Below are positions 12,801 through 49,100 of a DNA stretch of 64,000 nt, piece after piece. The translations under genes and the position numbers were made by a program. The notes beneath the pieces were generated by a model, which searched no databases, was not told where the DNA came from, and worked only from the letters and a program-made list of their open reading frames with translations. This DNA comes from Volvox africanus (Eukaryota > Chlorophyta > Chlorophyceae > Chlamydomonadales > Volvocaceae): the NCBI GenBank assembly GCA_030268105.1, contig BSDZ01000017.1, positions 1,364,001 to 1,428,000 of the forward strand, given 5' to 3'. Numbering within the stretch: the first letter of the stretch is position 1; each line of letters begins with the position of its first letter.

Positions 12801-13103
12801 GTGCGCATGACGTGTTAGGGACATGGGGGGATGAAGTGGCCGCCAATCCTGTTTTGGGCAGGGCTACGCCTGCTTTGATCCTTCGCAATCGCTGGACTGT
12901 GGGGACGGATTCAGACACCACTGGCAATGAAACCACTGCTAGTTGTATGCAGAAGGCAATCCCCACACCAACACGCCGTCACCACCAGCTGTAGAGTGTG
13001 ATTACGCGCAGTTCATATACCACACGTATGGGAGCGCTGTGAATCAGAAATATCAAACGATCAAGGGGTGTTCCGAATGGATTGTGCCATGGGAGGGGTA
13101 AAG
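9888..13103. other. mostly gene-free stretch with possible coding traces at 12.0-12.8 kb
   Basis: Nothing recognisable lies from 9.9 to 11.9 kb. From about 11,955 to 12,700 the plus strand has GC3-rich open segments, for example VEWNAFFDNDSG near 11,960, an Ala/Gln/Pro-rich stretch near 12,370-12,500, and MSPERLIFMAKP near 12,523. The minus strand is also open there. I could not link these into a gene with consistent phases. Confidence 0.3.
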
Positions 13104-13108
13104 TTACA
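13104..13108 (-). terminator. TGTAA polyadenylation signal
   Basis: TGTAA on the minus strand, 82 nt after the carrier stop codon at 13190. The short spacing makes it a good candidate signal. Confidence 0.5.
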
Positions 13109-13189
13109 GATGGGTTGCCTGACATGTCGCAGTGGATACGTAGTTTAATAGCACCGCATACGGATGTTCCTCTTGGAAAAGCGGGTCGC

Positions 13190-16100
13190 CTACCGTGAGG
13201 TGAGGAGCTGCTTGACTTGCTGTTCCTCTTGGCGCTGCTCCCAGGCCACAATCAGCGCCCTCACGGCTTCGTAGGTGCCGAAGGACACACACGCCATTGG
13301 CACCAACCGTAGGGTTGCGGCGCCAATGCCCCTGCAATAGGACAGGAGCAGCAGCAGTGATGATTCGGATAACGGCAGGGGCCGATAGGAGGAGCAGAAG
13401 CCGCCGCCGCCGCCGCCGCCGCCGCAGCAGCAGCAGGTTTTAAACGTCCAGCGATGTCACCGGGCGCTCTGATTTGAAACGGCTCTGATATGCCGGTATT
13501 TCGGCGTCCCCTATGCATTTAGTTCGCAGCTCACTCTTATTCGCTGCTCGTTCACGGCTTACCTGTACAGCGCCCTCGGGCCGCCCTCCGCCAGCAATCC
13601 CCGCAATACAGCCGCCGCACCCGCCAGCCCCCCAGGGCCCTGTGTGACCTGCAGCCGCCGGGACACCGTCTCCAGCGGGAACGAGACGACCTGGCCCATG
13701 AAGGCCGATAGCACCCCGGCCGCCAGCGACGGCACCACACCCGGCTCCTCGTGCACCACCCGCGTGTAAGTCCTCTTCAGGGCATCATGGAGACCGTACG
13801 TGATGGCCGCCTCCGGGAAGATCGCAGCCACGGAAGGGCCCAGGCCCTTATACAGCGCACCCACGCCCTCGCAGCGAACGAGAGACGTCATCGCGTCAAG
13901 CAAACCAGGACTGGAGGCCGCCGCCGCCGTGGCGGCGGTAGCAGCGGTGGCCGCGGAAACGGTGATTCGAGAGCGGACCACTTCCAAGGGGTATAATGCC
14001 ACCCAGCTGGTGCAGCCGGCGAGCCCTGTCCGAAATGATTGCAGCGGAACGACACAGGGCAATGTTGTCGGTGGTGGTGATGGTGATGGCAGATGAGTTG
14101 GTGAGGCGAAAAAGGTAGTTGCACGGGGAAGGCCGTCTTATGGCAGACCAGGACAAGATTTTCGGCCTGAGTTTCTGAAATTGAATATTGTCAAGACTGG
14201 CGCCTCATATTCCTCTCGGCCATTCCTCTCGAACACGACACAGCCCGGAAACGATATGGTGTCGATGCGGGTCCTTGGTCATGGATTGAATGGATTCTAC
14301 TTCCACCCATGCGGATTCTAAATCCGTAACCTCCACCCGCCACATACCTCGCTTCGTTTCTTACACCCACCCACCACCCGCCGCACCGTTTCCGCATGCC
14401 TTTTTGCATTATCGAGTCCGTTTATCTATTGATGATTCATAAACTCCAAACCACTAGTATTGCAGCGTAATACTGACTTATGATATCGTTCGACATTTAC
14501 TGGAGAATCACCGCTGGATTGCATTAACTTACGTGCCTTGCTACCCCTATGCCTCTCCCTTCTTGTCCACCTGCTGACTTAAACCCTGTCCCTCTCTCAC
14601 CCGCCGCAACAAAGACCTGTAGGTGGGTATCATCCCCTATCAGGCGCTTAAAGGCATCAAAAACGAAGAAGTCCAGCGCCTTTTGGGGCGCCGAACGAAT
14701 CACGTTCAGCATATTGCCCCGGTACAGCCCTCGCCAGCCTTGAGAAGATACGATGTCGCTGGCGGCCTATGCGCATCGCAGCAGCCGGGTGGGATGAGGG
14801 TCCCCGTTAGGAGGAGGGACAGAAGTGGTGGTGTTGAGCGGGCAGTACGTCAAAGGGCCATGATGGGGGAAGCGAGTGTCCGGTTGTTCCAGAGACTTAG
14901 GAGGAGAGACGGAAGACTCGACACGGCGCAGCGGAAACTGACCAGGTAGGTTGTCCGTTTTTGCATTAGCGCACCAACAGCACCCCAATTTCGCGTCTAG
15001 CCCCGCCAGCACCCGCATGCACCCCGGCCCCGGGCGACCCACACCCGATCAGCTCCCTCCCGTTCACCCCATTCCCGCAAGCAGACAGCCGTACCTGCGC
15101 CAGACTCCGGCTCTGGAGCTGCCCCGCCATCGCTGCCAGCCGCAACGTCTCCAGAGGCGCGGTGGCGGTGCGCGAGGTGGCGCCCGCAACAGCACCGGCC
15201 AGCAAATGCCCTGTGTCCCGGATGCAGACCCGTGGAAAGGAACCCGTGGGAGCAGTCGCTCATGAGCAATAAAAAAATTAATATCCTATTATTGTTGTTG
15301 TAAACTATCATCATGATTCCACAGACAATGTATGCAATGTATGCTATGCTACGAAATGGCCTCCAAAAGCGTTAAGAAGGAAGCAAAGAAGCAACTACAA
15401 GTTTTCCACGGTTCTATTCAATGTCCAATGTCGCACGGCTGAACGTGCGAGCTCTGCCATATCATTCCCTCCTTCCGTCTGCTAAATGAATGGAGGGAAC
15501 ACAGCTTCATTGGCCCCAACGTAAGAGCATCCCTCTCCACTTTTTTCTGCCATCATCAAATGAAAATTTTGCACCAACTATACGCGCGACATTGGGCTTA
15601 ATGTCCAGGTTGTAACGTCTCCGCATCCCCGACACAGCAAGCATATACATATGGTATTTATCCGTGCGCGTGACACTCCACAAACCCCAACACACTGCTC
15701 TCACCCCATGGCGAGCCCTTCGCAGCTCCCCCGCTGTCGCCCGTTCTGCCAATGGACACCTTGTCCGATAGCTCCGGAGCCGCTCCCGCTGCCACCCAGT
15801 ACTCCACCAACATGTCCTGTTGAGGCAACAACAAGAAAAAGTCCCGGAACTCAGAGAATCCCAGGTACCTGATTTGTAAAGGGCAAGGACAGGGGATGGG
15901 ACGGGGTGGGGTCTGGAGCCGGTGTCAGGAAAATGGTGTCCGTAGGTGGGGCGGAGATATGGAGTTGTGGAACCACGACGCAGTGCGAGCCCAGTGGTGT
16001 GCCCAACTCTCCCCGGATTGTTATCGGTGCCATGGGGGTCATATGTGATGCGAGGCACAGCCATTCTTAACTGCATCGAACCCGCACGTACAGAGACCGC

Positions 16101-18207
16101 CATGATGCATTATATATTTCTTTAATTGTGACAACTAAGTGATACGATGTCGCAATTCGTTAATTGGCAAAGAGCTTCGCGAAAAAGGCGAACCTTTCTT
16201 CCACATAACTCCAGTAAATTCGCCCCCATCAAGCTCTCCAGCCCTCCCCCAACCCAGAACCCAGCCACCCACCCATGCTCGGGGACCGCCTTCGAGTAGA
16301 GCTGCTTTGCCATTCGCGTCCGACAGCGGTAAATGCACCGGGTCTTTGGACAACAGACCGCCACTCGGGCGAGAGAGGCATCCAAGTCGTCAACTGAAAT
16401 CCGCCCATCACCATCTACATCGAAAGGAAACAACAGGAGGACAGGAGCGGGATGGCAACGGATGGCAAGTGCGCGGCAATATGGTTGGGCAGAATTGCTG
16501 AATCAAGTACGTGGGTGAAGGTCAGGCTCCCTGGTCCATAAGTCCAAATGAACACGTGCACAATCTAAATCTCAAGTCTCCAAACATGGCGGAGATGGGG
16601 GTCCTCTGTGTGCTGGCGCGAAAGAAGTTTGGAGCCACCAGGCATTTGGCACCTTCATTAATGGAGATGGCAGTTCGACGGGTTTAAGCGGGAGGGGGAA
16701 TAATTCTGTTCCTAAACCGATACTGCGAGCAAAGCCTCCTCCTTCGCGGGGTCCTAGCTTGCAGTGTACAGTATATGATAGACCGAGATGACAATTCCAG
16801 CTCCGGTGCACTTATTATGGAAGTGGTTCTCTTTTGTCTCTTTCGCTCATTGCATTAATGCTCTCGTGTTCCCCTTTGCCTCGTTTTCCCTCCAAGGACG
16901 CCAGAGGGGGAGCGGTGGGGGAGAGCGGTATTTACGCGCACCCTCCAAAGCAACTTGGCTTCAGCCTTACTGAATCCCAGTTACCGGAATGGCAGGCAGA
17001 GTCCCGCCACTACAGACGGTAAGAAAGCGCATAGAAAACGCCGCACAGCAGGAGCTTTGCCCAGAACGTCCAGTGAGTGGGACAGATATCGCAGGCACTG
17101 CCATCACGGTGGCACGGCACCGGAAGTGGGAAAGACATGGAAATGCCTGTTTAGTTGAGAGCCAGCCCCTGGAGGACCGGAGCAGCACTTACGCGGGACG
17201 CCCGAAGCAGTGGCCCCCCCCATCCTGGTGTTCTTATTACACATACGCCCGTATACCGCCTATATTACCCCTGTGCCTATAAACCTATGCCTACATATCG
17301 CCTATGTTACACCTACACCTATACACCAGCTGCCCCACTAGCAAATGTCTCATCCGCTTTTGGACCCACCCTGGTCGAACAGGCTGAATGCCCGCCGCAG
17401 CGCTTCCTCCCGACTGCGGACGAATCGCTGGAACATCCCAAACGTAAGCTCTGCATCCTCGTCCGGCTCCTGCTGCTGCTGCTGGCCAACGCCGCTGTTC
17501 GCAGTCGCCCGCACGGCACTGGCAAAGGACCCAACGTAGCTCGCTGGGAGGCCGTTCCGGCTGGCAAAGGCCTCCAAGTCCTTCTCAGTTATGTGACCCT
17601 ACCAGGGTCGACGAATTGGCGAATTTAGGCTTCAGTCGCAAGGGTGACACAGTAACGATAGACTCTGTTTTCGTGTTACCTATTGTTTAATACTGGATAT
17701 TGAAACTAAGATCCCCACACAGTGTTTGGGTGCATGGGCAACGTGGCATAGTGCACAAGGTGTGCGAGTCGATGGGATTAGTGGTTGCTGGACAGATGCG
17801 AATACCCTAACGTGCCCACGGAGATACTTGTTGATTGAGGCGACACCAATTATCCCTTTAAAGCACATATCTAATAAGGGTTTGCAGCCTAATAGCTTGA
17901 GAGGACAGCGACCATAGGCGCAGCGCCAGCAATTGCTCCTAAAATACCGGACTTTCCAATGACCGAAATGCATACAGAAGCATATAAATACATGCAAGAA
18001 GATAAGAAACCGGGCTGTTACGGGTATTTGGATTGAAATATGTTGCTCCCATGCAAAGCCTATGACGCCGGCACACGACCAGGTTAAGAATAGAAGTGCT
18101 ATACTTACCTTGCCATCAACATCTATTGAGTTGAACGTCTTTCGGAGACCAGCATCCCTGTTTCTATCGCGATGAGGCAACAAGTCAAAAGGTGGGCAAG
18201 CGTCGCG
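13190..18207 (-). CDS. Ca2+-regulated mitochondrial carrier (EF-hands plus SLC25 domain), 5' end unresolved
   Basis: Exons found: 18207-18109, 17598-17370, 16414-16273, 15868-15705, 15210-15095, 14738-14601, 14025-13563 and 13331-13190 (TAG). Phases agree except between 15095 and 14738, where one short linking exon is missing from my model. The N-terminal part has two good EF-hand loops, each built across an intron (DVDGKGHITEKDL and DQDGDGRISVDDL), and a third degenerate one ending GYLGFSEF. The C-terminal part has three carrier repeats with the P.E..(R/K) signature: APLETLRL, YPLEVVRSR and FPLETVSRR. GLYRGN, ALYKGLG and ALYRGIG follow the matching helices. This is the architecture of SCaMC/APC ATP-Mg/phosphate carriers of the inner mitochondrial membrane, regulated by cytosolic-side Ca2+. 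The substrate is inferred from family. An upstream segment at 18573-18330 (MRFTTAGGLEG) with a good donor may hold the start, but its phase does not fit. Confidence 0.82.
13399..13436. repeat. GCC/GCA triplet run
   Basis: About nine GCC followed by four GCA-type triplets in the last intron of the carrier gene. It is noncoding on the sense strand of the model. Confidence 0.8.
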
Positions 18208-20567
18208 CTACGTTGGCCTTTGGATGGGCTAAGAGTTACAAAACCCTAAATATGCTATTATTAGTATGATCTCTATTCACATCCAAGTTTGACAGCCATC
18301 ACGCCCGTTTTCCCGCCCTGCATTATCTCACCTGCCCTGGAAGAGGAGGGAAAGCCCGGTCAGCGATGCAAGCAGTGCGCGTGGCCCATGGTGAATCTTC
18401 GGCCGTGAAAATGAAAATGAAGCCAAGAAAGGCGTGTATGACGCGTTAGGGCGAACACTCTTAGCATGTAGATAAGTGAAAGTGTGGTCCGGACTGCTTT
18501 CAAGCTCAAAACCGATAGAGCCACGTTCAATTAGAGCGGCTCCTTCTAAGCCGCCAGCAGTCGTAAAGCGCATCGATTTAAATGGCGGCCTTTGGTAAGT
18601 TTGATTTTAGACGAACACGTTCATTGGCCGTTACCTTCTTTGGTTAAAGTAATATATAGATATGCGACGTAATTTGAAGAATCCGGCAAAAAAACGAGAT
18701 GCCGCCATAATAAGCATTCCTGGCAGAAGCTGCTATTGTTGACGCGCTGCGTACGGCATGTAATATGGACGAGTGACTGACGTAATTCAGCCGAAATAAA
18801 GTGACCCGCCAGGGATAACCTCATTTACAGAGAAACAGTGTTGTTGCAATGCAGTAGAAACTTCAGAACCACTTCCAGCCGGTAGAATTCTACATTACGT
18901 TTGTACCTATCGGGCTAGTTAGTCGCGTATACCGTAGTTTTCCAATCAAAACACTTCACAAGATTCATAAAATCCTTTCAAATGTCCTATCTTGAAGTGA
19001 TATGTCCTATCATTGATGATGTGTGTATATGACGATGCGCCGCCGAAGTCCGTCGGTCTCCCTGTCGAGAGGTAATAGCCTCCTCCTTGTAGGCAATAGT
19101 GGCAAATCGGTTCATTTAGGTTCAACTGTTCATTAGTGAAAGATAATTTCCACACAAGTCCGTACTGCAATTTACGACTTTTCAAGTTCCCCAACTTCTG
19201 CAGGCAGATGAAGTCCTCTGCCCATGTCTTTAAAGCCTAGCCAGCATCAGGAAATGGGTTCAAAGCACCATATGCCGACCATACGCCGATATTCCTATCA
19301 TTCCATATGTTCACATCTTATGGACATGCCTGTGCACCTTGGATCGTCTCTTGCCATAAGGGTTGGGCATGGTTGGGTCCCGGAGGTCGCCAATTAGTTG
19401 CCTAATTAGCCGGATGACACAGCAGCAAGATTTGTCTCATAATGAACGACCTGCGGTCCAGGTAAGCTGCTCGCAATGTTCCAGTCAGGCCCAGTTTCGT
19501 GCAATACGGTGCAATTCACGCAACGTTGCCTTGCGTGGCTATTTTGATGCCACCAATGTGCAGCACCGCTAAGTTGTCCTATTACTAGAGATCGAATACC
19601 CCTAGACATGCATCCTCATGCATCCTCATGCATCCCCCCAGCCTCACATGGCATAAATGCGGCTCGGACTCGCGCACTAAAAAAGAAACGAACCTACTTA
19701 AAACGGCTACTGGTTTTCTGAAGACGAACCCATGTAATAAAACTGTACATACAATATGCATTCATACATGCAAAAGCGCCCAATACACCCAGGGGCCAAT
19801 TTTCTATATGGCCTGCGGCTGTGTCATCGCTGCCGCCGTGCTCAGACACGTTGGGCGCACTGCTCACATTAGGCCCCGTGCGTAAACGCATTCAATCCGT
19901 CCGTAGAGAATTCCCCCTGGCGTAGTCGTCAAAGCTACACCCTAATCCCACGACCACCACGATGCATATCCTAACCTGCTCCAGAAACTTCCTGAAACTT
20001 TCTAGACACTCAGACAAGCAGGCCACCACCGCACAATACCATACCACATAGGCTGTAACTCCGTCCACGACCTTCTGGAAGTTAATGATTTGGGTTAATC
20101 GCTGGTTTCCTGGTTCAGGAACAAGCCCGCCACAGCACCACACACACAGCCGCAGTCTCCTGGTCACATTTCTGTTTCCTCGTCACTTCTGTTTTCTCTT
20201 TGGGGTATCATCTTTCTGAGCTTCATGTCGTCGAGTACGAAAAACAGCTTGGGAGTGAAAACCCAAGACTTGGCGAGCTTTCTCGTGGAGGTGAAGGAAC
20301 CACATTCAGGACGTAAGACGGGAAAGGAGAAAAAGAGGAGGCGAACAGGCGATGGCCAAATGAAGGCCAAATAAAAATCCGACTTCATGGGCCTGCTGTC
20401 ACGCAGTGCCGTTCTCCCTACCGATCAAACATAACTGAATTGTGGCAGACCGCCGAAATTATTCCAGTCCACGGGCCCCTGCTCTTCACTGAGCTACACA
20501 GCCAGGCCTCCTGCCCGGCCTGCTGCTTGAACCGCCCCACACGCAAGGAATGCGATTCCTGGGGGCT
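18208..20567. other. gene-free stretch between the carrier and the giant M11 gene
   Basis: Apart from the possible carrier 5' exon at 18330-18573, I see no gene. The right end should be 3' UTR of the M11 gene. A short tandem of the 10-bp unit catcctcatg sits at 19607-19636. Confidence 0.45.
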
Positions 20568-43288
<22,721 letters not shown>

Positions 43289-44274
43289 GCGAAGCACCGG
43301 TAAAAAATATAGCTAGCTAGTTACACATAAGGTTACTTAAACTCAAGTAGGTGTATCGGTGGTTGTGAAAGCTTGTGAGTTTGGGATGGTAGTGTAACGG
43401 TTGTCACGTCAAAATTCTGCAAGGCGCGCAAATGTACTGGCTTCGCTGATCCTGAACGATGATATTTTTTAGTTTAACAGCTAAAAAAATATATTTATGG
43501 CGCGTCGTTGCAGGCACATGGAGGCAGCGGTATTCAGTAGGGACGCGCTTACAGCCGGAAAGCCCGTTACTTGCCGTTGAAGGCAAAAACATACCGAAAG
43601 ACTAATACAAGCAACTTTCCACGTCATTAATATTATCGCAATCAAAATTTGACTATCTGTTCTACGATACAAGCAGCCTCGGGGAAGCTGCTGAACTATC
43701 CGTTGCCTCGATCCCAACCACCAACCACAAATGATAAGCCCTGTTCTTTTAAGCGTTAGCCCTGCTGGATCCGATTGATATGCATGTGTATCTTCAAAAT
43801 CACTTTGCAAACCACATTTGAAATTCCGGATGCCGCCCAACTGTTTTGCGCCCTAAGGGAACGCATTCCCTGCTCCCATGGGCGTCTCAATCAACATTTC
43901 ATGCCATGCACTGTATAATATCCAAAACAATGGCGCATAGGTATCTGCTTCCTCTGTTCTGCGCTTCTAGCCGTAATGGAAATGCGTGCCCTTCCAAGAA
44001 AGGGCGGGCCCCAGTTTCGTTCTACATCTCGGAGAGTACAAATGCTCATATTCAGGCATGAGAATCGGACTGGCCCGGTAACCTTAAGGTATTTAGTTCC
44101 CCTCTTTCCGATCCTCGGAGTCCCGGTCTACAGTTAGACGTGGTTACAAATTACCCCTGGTCGATGGATTGGTGGACGAACGTCAGCGATACCCAGTTAC
44201 CCTCATGGCAGGGCCCGGTGGGGGTCAAGGATGACGGCGGTGGCTGCGTCCGTGGTTGCGGGCGAGTCGGGGAG
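43289..44274. other. intergenic region between the divergent M11 and ankyrin genes
   Basis: This stretch separates a minus-strand start at 43288 from the plus-strand ankyrin gene. It should hold both promoters. I see no coding or repeated sequence. The ankyrin gene may begin further left, at the in-frame ATG near 44164. Confidence 0.45.
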
Positions 44275-46017
44275 ATGCAATTGCACCGCGCTGTCTGCAA
44301 TCACAACGCCTCCCGTGAGTGGACCCCTCTGTCGCCCGCACGTAAACGAAGCCAGAGCTGCGTGACACGGCGGAGGCGGCCTACTTCGCATGTTTGTTTC
44401 CTGCACTCACTGCAGCCGTAGCTGTACCTACAATATCACTTGCAGCTGCTCTGCTGCAGTTATGTCGTAACCAAGGCGTAAGACAAATGTTGCAACTTAT
44501 TTTAACCTTTACACTACTTCTTTAGACAGATGTTTTTACAAGGCCTTTACTCAATATCCCGCTTTGGTACCGTATTTAAGCTAAAACCCTAACGACTCAT
44601 ATATCGGCATCCCTCAACCCTTTTGACCGCCTTGGGATGCGAAGGACGATGATGGCTCCAGTCCCTTCGTAACACCCCCACGTAACGTCATTCTGCCCAG
44701 AGCCATGTATACATCAGGATAGACTAACCAGCGCTCGTACGACAGCTCACATTCTCATCCCTGGCGTGCTGTCTATCGCTGCCCTGTCCCTATCCCTGCC
44801 AGTCATCGAGCGCCTGGTGGTGGGTGAAGGTGCGGATGTGAATGAGGTCGAGGCCGCCGGCAACACCCCACTTCACAACGCGGCATTCGAGGGCTGGGAG
44901 GAGGGTGTGGCCCTGCTGCTGCGACTGGGCGCTAAGGTGAACGCTTCCAACAACGCCGGTGACCGACCTTGGCACTGGGCTCGTAACATGGGCCACACAG
45001 CCGTTATGGAGCTATTGGAGAGGGTGGGTGGGTTGCTCGTATCAATCCTAGGTTCATTCAGTAAGAGCAGGGTTGTACCCATTCAGGGCAATGCGGGAGA
45101 CTGCGGGGCAGCTTTTGGGTCAGTCTGGGGCGGTCCAAGGCAATAGCTAGGTTCCCTTCTAGATGAACGAAGGTCAGGGAAGGGTACTCGCAATGTTGCG
45201 GAACGGCCATGTGGGGGAATATCTTCATCTATCCCAGACAGCTCCACCGGATGGGATAGGGGGTTACGGGGTACCCGATGTTATGGACACAGCTTTTATT
45301 TTTTGCGATTTTTGGCCCCAGAGAGCACATACGCTTAGCAGGGGAGAAACCCGCTAGGTCTGCAACGTACATGGCCTCATCGCATCAATTGCCACTGTTT
45401 ACATTACATTACATTTATCAAGTACTTCAGTTCCATGGTCTACCTCATGCCCAAGCTTCACTGTACCTCTAGGCCTGCTGTTCATGTTAAAGTTTGTTAT
45501 AGCTCCTCATGGAATCTGAATCCATTCATTCGCATTCCATGCGGATCAATCCACGTATGTTTGTCCGGTGGTGTGAGTACAGCACGGTGCTAACAAGGAA
45601 CGCGGCAAGGTGCTGGTTCAAGAGCACGTGCCTAAGGTCAAGGTAAGGACGATAGAACAACAAGACGGGAAATGCAACCCTACAGGATCCGAGCAGAGGT
45701 GGTGGTAGTGGTGTTGGTAGGTGGTGGCAGCGGTAGCTGTTGGGGTGGGCGTGGGTTTATGAATGGCGTAGGGGTGATGGTTGGGATGTTGGAAGATATA
45801 GAAGCTCGGAAATGGTACTGGTACCCGCACGTAGTCGTCAAGTTCTCAGGTTTCCTATTGTTCCGCCGGGAATACTGTTGCTGACCGCATCCGACAGGAT
45901 TTCTTTGCGAAGCACTGCTGGGCGCACCACCCCAAGCCCTACGCCGATTTCATCACCTTCAAGAAAAGTGAGGCAGCGACTCTAGAAGCCGAACGGAAGC
46001 GAGTAATCCGAGTGTGA
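44275..46017 (+). CDS. small ankyrin-repeat protein, at least 146 residues
   Basis: Exons 44275-44314, 44803-45023, 45583-45642 and 45898-46017 (TGA) are phase-consistent and total 441 nt. They encode two to three ankyrin repeats: MQLHRAVCNHNAS (first helix pair, partial), GADVNEVEAAGNTPLHNAAF with its helix pair, and GAKVNASNNAGDRPWHWARN with MGHTAVMELLER. The C-terminal tail is basic and aromatic (KHCWAHHPKPYADFITFKKS) and is not a repeat. Ankyrin proteins bind partners; none is indicated here. The start is uncertain: the frame is open further upstream and could begin at 44164. There is no signal peptide or membrane span. Confidence 0.72.
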
Positions 46018-46144
46018 CCTGGATGGGCTGTGAAGACTCCAATTCTATTACTGCAGGCTTTCTATAGCCCTACGCTATCCCCATTTAAAAGTGGTGAGAT
46101 AGGTGTGTCATGAATTCATTGTGAAAGGAGAGAGTGGGCGTCTG

Positions 46145-46149
46145 TGTAA
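46145..46149 (+). terminator. TGTAA polyadenylation signal
   Basis: TGTAA 128 nt after the ankyrin gene stop codon, a typical spacing for this group. Confidence 0.5.
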
Positions 46150-49100
46150 GCATCCCAGTCAGGTGGTGTGTGGCTGATCACCTGGCTGACCGTGCGGCTG
46201 AATGGGCCTGGTGGTATCTTACATGCAGCGCAATTTGTCATTTAGATCAGTTCAGCTGAAAATCAGTTGAGCGAACTGTGGCCTGAATGCCTGCCGGTTC
46301 TGGTCTGGTTACCCTTCCAAAGCGGGGTGCGAATTCTACTTTTCCTTGGGCACTCAGAAAGAGGCTTACAAGCTCACGCTTATTAAGGATGTTATGATGT
46401 CTTCCCGGAGGCGGCTGTCACCTATCATTTTGCAACCATGTGTCAGTGCCTTTAAACCCTAGGTTTGATGGTGTAAAAAACCATCAAAGATCATGACACG
46501 TATTTGGTGATGCGATTCCTGTGTGACCATAAAATGGCCGCCGAACATAAGGAGCATAAGAAAACACTACATTGTGGATACGAAAGGCAACACCGCAGTT
46601 CCTCAGATGCGCATACCTCATGTGTATATTGAGTCAAGGAAGGGGGACTTACAAACGTGCTCATAAAGTAGCAGACTATTTAGGCGATAGGAGGGACAAG
46701 TAACAGGAAGGAAAAATGGAGACCAGCTTGAGAACCAGGTTTAGAACACGGCAACAGTGCCAGCAAACTGGATCCACAGCGACAAAGCCCTTCATTCCAG
46801 AACCGTTGTGAACCTAACCTGAAGCCTCAGCCACAAATCCTCAAGCTAGTCTCAGTTTTGCCATCCCATGTCCCGTGTCCAGGTGGTTGCATCCCGGATA
46901 CAACGTACGGTAAAGCTTGGGGCAGCTGTTGACTGAGCATGATACTTATACATTTTGCGTGCTCAGAACTATCCATGAACGTCGCTGACTGGCCATAAAT
47001 AATGTGACTGTCGTGCGCATGCCAAGGATGCTCAACCCTGGAATTTCACAAAACTAATTTAGTTTACCACACTCCCTCATCTGTTCTGATAATATGCTGT
47101 GTAATGTGTCAGCACCTTTCATGTAGGGACTCAAAAGCACGTTAAGGCCATGGAGCCTGCCATGGAGCCTACCATGGAGTCACTACCGGAATCACCCCAT
47201 GCCGTCCAATGAGGACGTTATATGTCAAATTAAGGCCCCATCCAAGGCGGTCGACGCCAGCAATCTTAAGCACACACATGCACTACCTTAGCTCATGAAG
47301 GCGCCTTGCTTGCAATGCCCGTAACTGCACTCCATGGAAACGTACATATGGTGCATCAAAACACTCTCACCATATCAACAACTTGTTGACGCTCTTCCAT
47401 GTCTGTGTTCCTCCTCTACTTTCACACGTTGGGTCAATTTGTTACATCGCCAGCTGATGGAAGCATAGGTCAAGTGCGGGAAGCATAAACTGCGGCCAAA
47501 AACTGCCTAAAGTGCCGCGGATAGCGTCAAAAAAAAGTATTGACATCAAGGGGGTTAACATAGCGCATAGTGCCTTCACATCGCAGCATGTTGGAGCTCA
47601 GGCACGAGCCGTAAAAATTTGAAGATCGCGGAGCTGCAACCAAATACGTAGAAATGGCAAACCATGCATTGCCAGCACCCCGAAATTCGCATCCCCAATC
47701 ATCGTCTCTTGTTAATATACACCTACTGATCCATAGGAAAACCCCGGGCACCAGAACACGGACTCAACTGATTGCTCTTAACACCCTAAGATGGGAATAG
47801 AGAACAGCAATGAGACGGTAATACCTGTTTCCTTCCAGATACAGCGCTTAACATCACTAAGTCCAGCACAGCCGGTAGATCCGGCTGTCTCCTCCCCTAA
47901 AATTGAGGTTAGATCCAACATCAAGATCCCACAACATGCACACGCTCGCATCTGGGCCAATGCAATGATTTCGCGATAGCTTTCCCAACAAAGCTAAAAG
48001 TCTTTTGTGTAGATACTGGCGCCGCAGCTCCTTACAGCGGGAAGCCTCTTCACGCTAGCAGCTGTGCCACATATAGCAGTGGCGATATATGGTAGGCAGC
48101 AACACCCTGCCGTTGTTTCTCCCTGTAGTAGTCGTACATGTACGGCCCACACACCAGCACAATATCAAGGTGCAGATGCACCCTGTCAGCATCTCGAGAG
48201 GCCCTTGCGGCTCTCAACTACTACACTCCTTCCATCCCCCCTGACCAATGTGTTTCATTCAAAAGTGCTAAAACAGGCAACAGTGGAGCCCCCAATCAAT
48301 CCAGCATGATGCATATTGAGCAGTTAGGTTCAGTACGGCAGAGCGAATCTGATTGGATCCATGGTTGACTGTTGAAGGGTTCACTCAATGAAAGGGATAT
48401 TTATTCCGGAATGGTAGAGTTGGTCCCCTGGGGTCGCGTGTGCAGCATCAAAGCTACATCAAGTTATAATTTAAACCCGCCGCGCCAGACGCCACGGTCT
48501 GTACGCTGTTTAGATGGCCGAACTTCGTATCTACATCCTAAATTGATCTACATCCTCCTGACTGATAAGCTTCAACGGTCTGCAATGTGAAAAAAGGAAA
48601 ATGCAGTCAAATGATGAAATTATTTTGGACGCTGATGCTTCTTATTAAAATGCTCACTTTTGAACGGCCCCAATAATAACAATACTCGCATCCGCATCAG
48701 AGCCGCTAAGCCGACATTGATGCCCCATCTTGCGTCCCGCCTGTCCCATCCCGCAATGACGCATGACCTATGCTGTTGCTGATAAAAAGCTCAAATCATC
48801 CCCTCATGCTAGGCGCGGAGATATATCAGTTCTCAAGGTATCCGGAGGAAATCACAGCTCCTTGCGGCCCAATTGGAGCTAGCAAGGAGGTTTTCCGTGA
48901 CATTCACCAGCAGCAATGCTACTACATGCGGGTAGCCACCCAGCAGCAGCCATTAGATCCTCATCTGTGGTAAGACTCAGTGCTTCCTCTCAGTTACTGC
49001 GACCGCTGCTTGTGCCACCATTGCCGCTATTACCGCTGCCACCGTTGAAGTTAACGCATGAGGCTGCAGCTGCAATAACAAAGGTCGCTTCTGTACTTGC

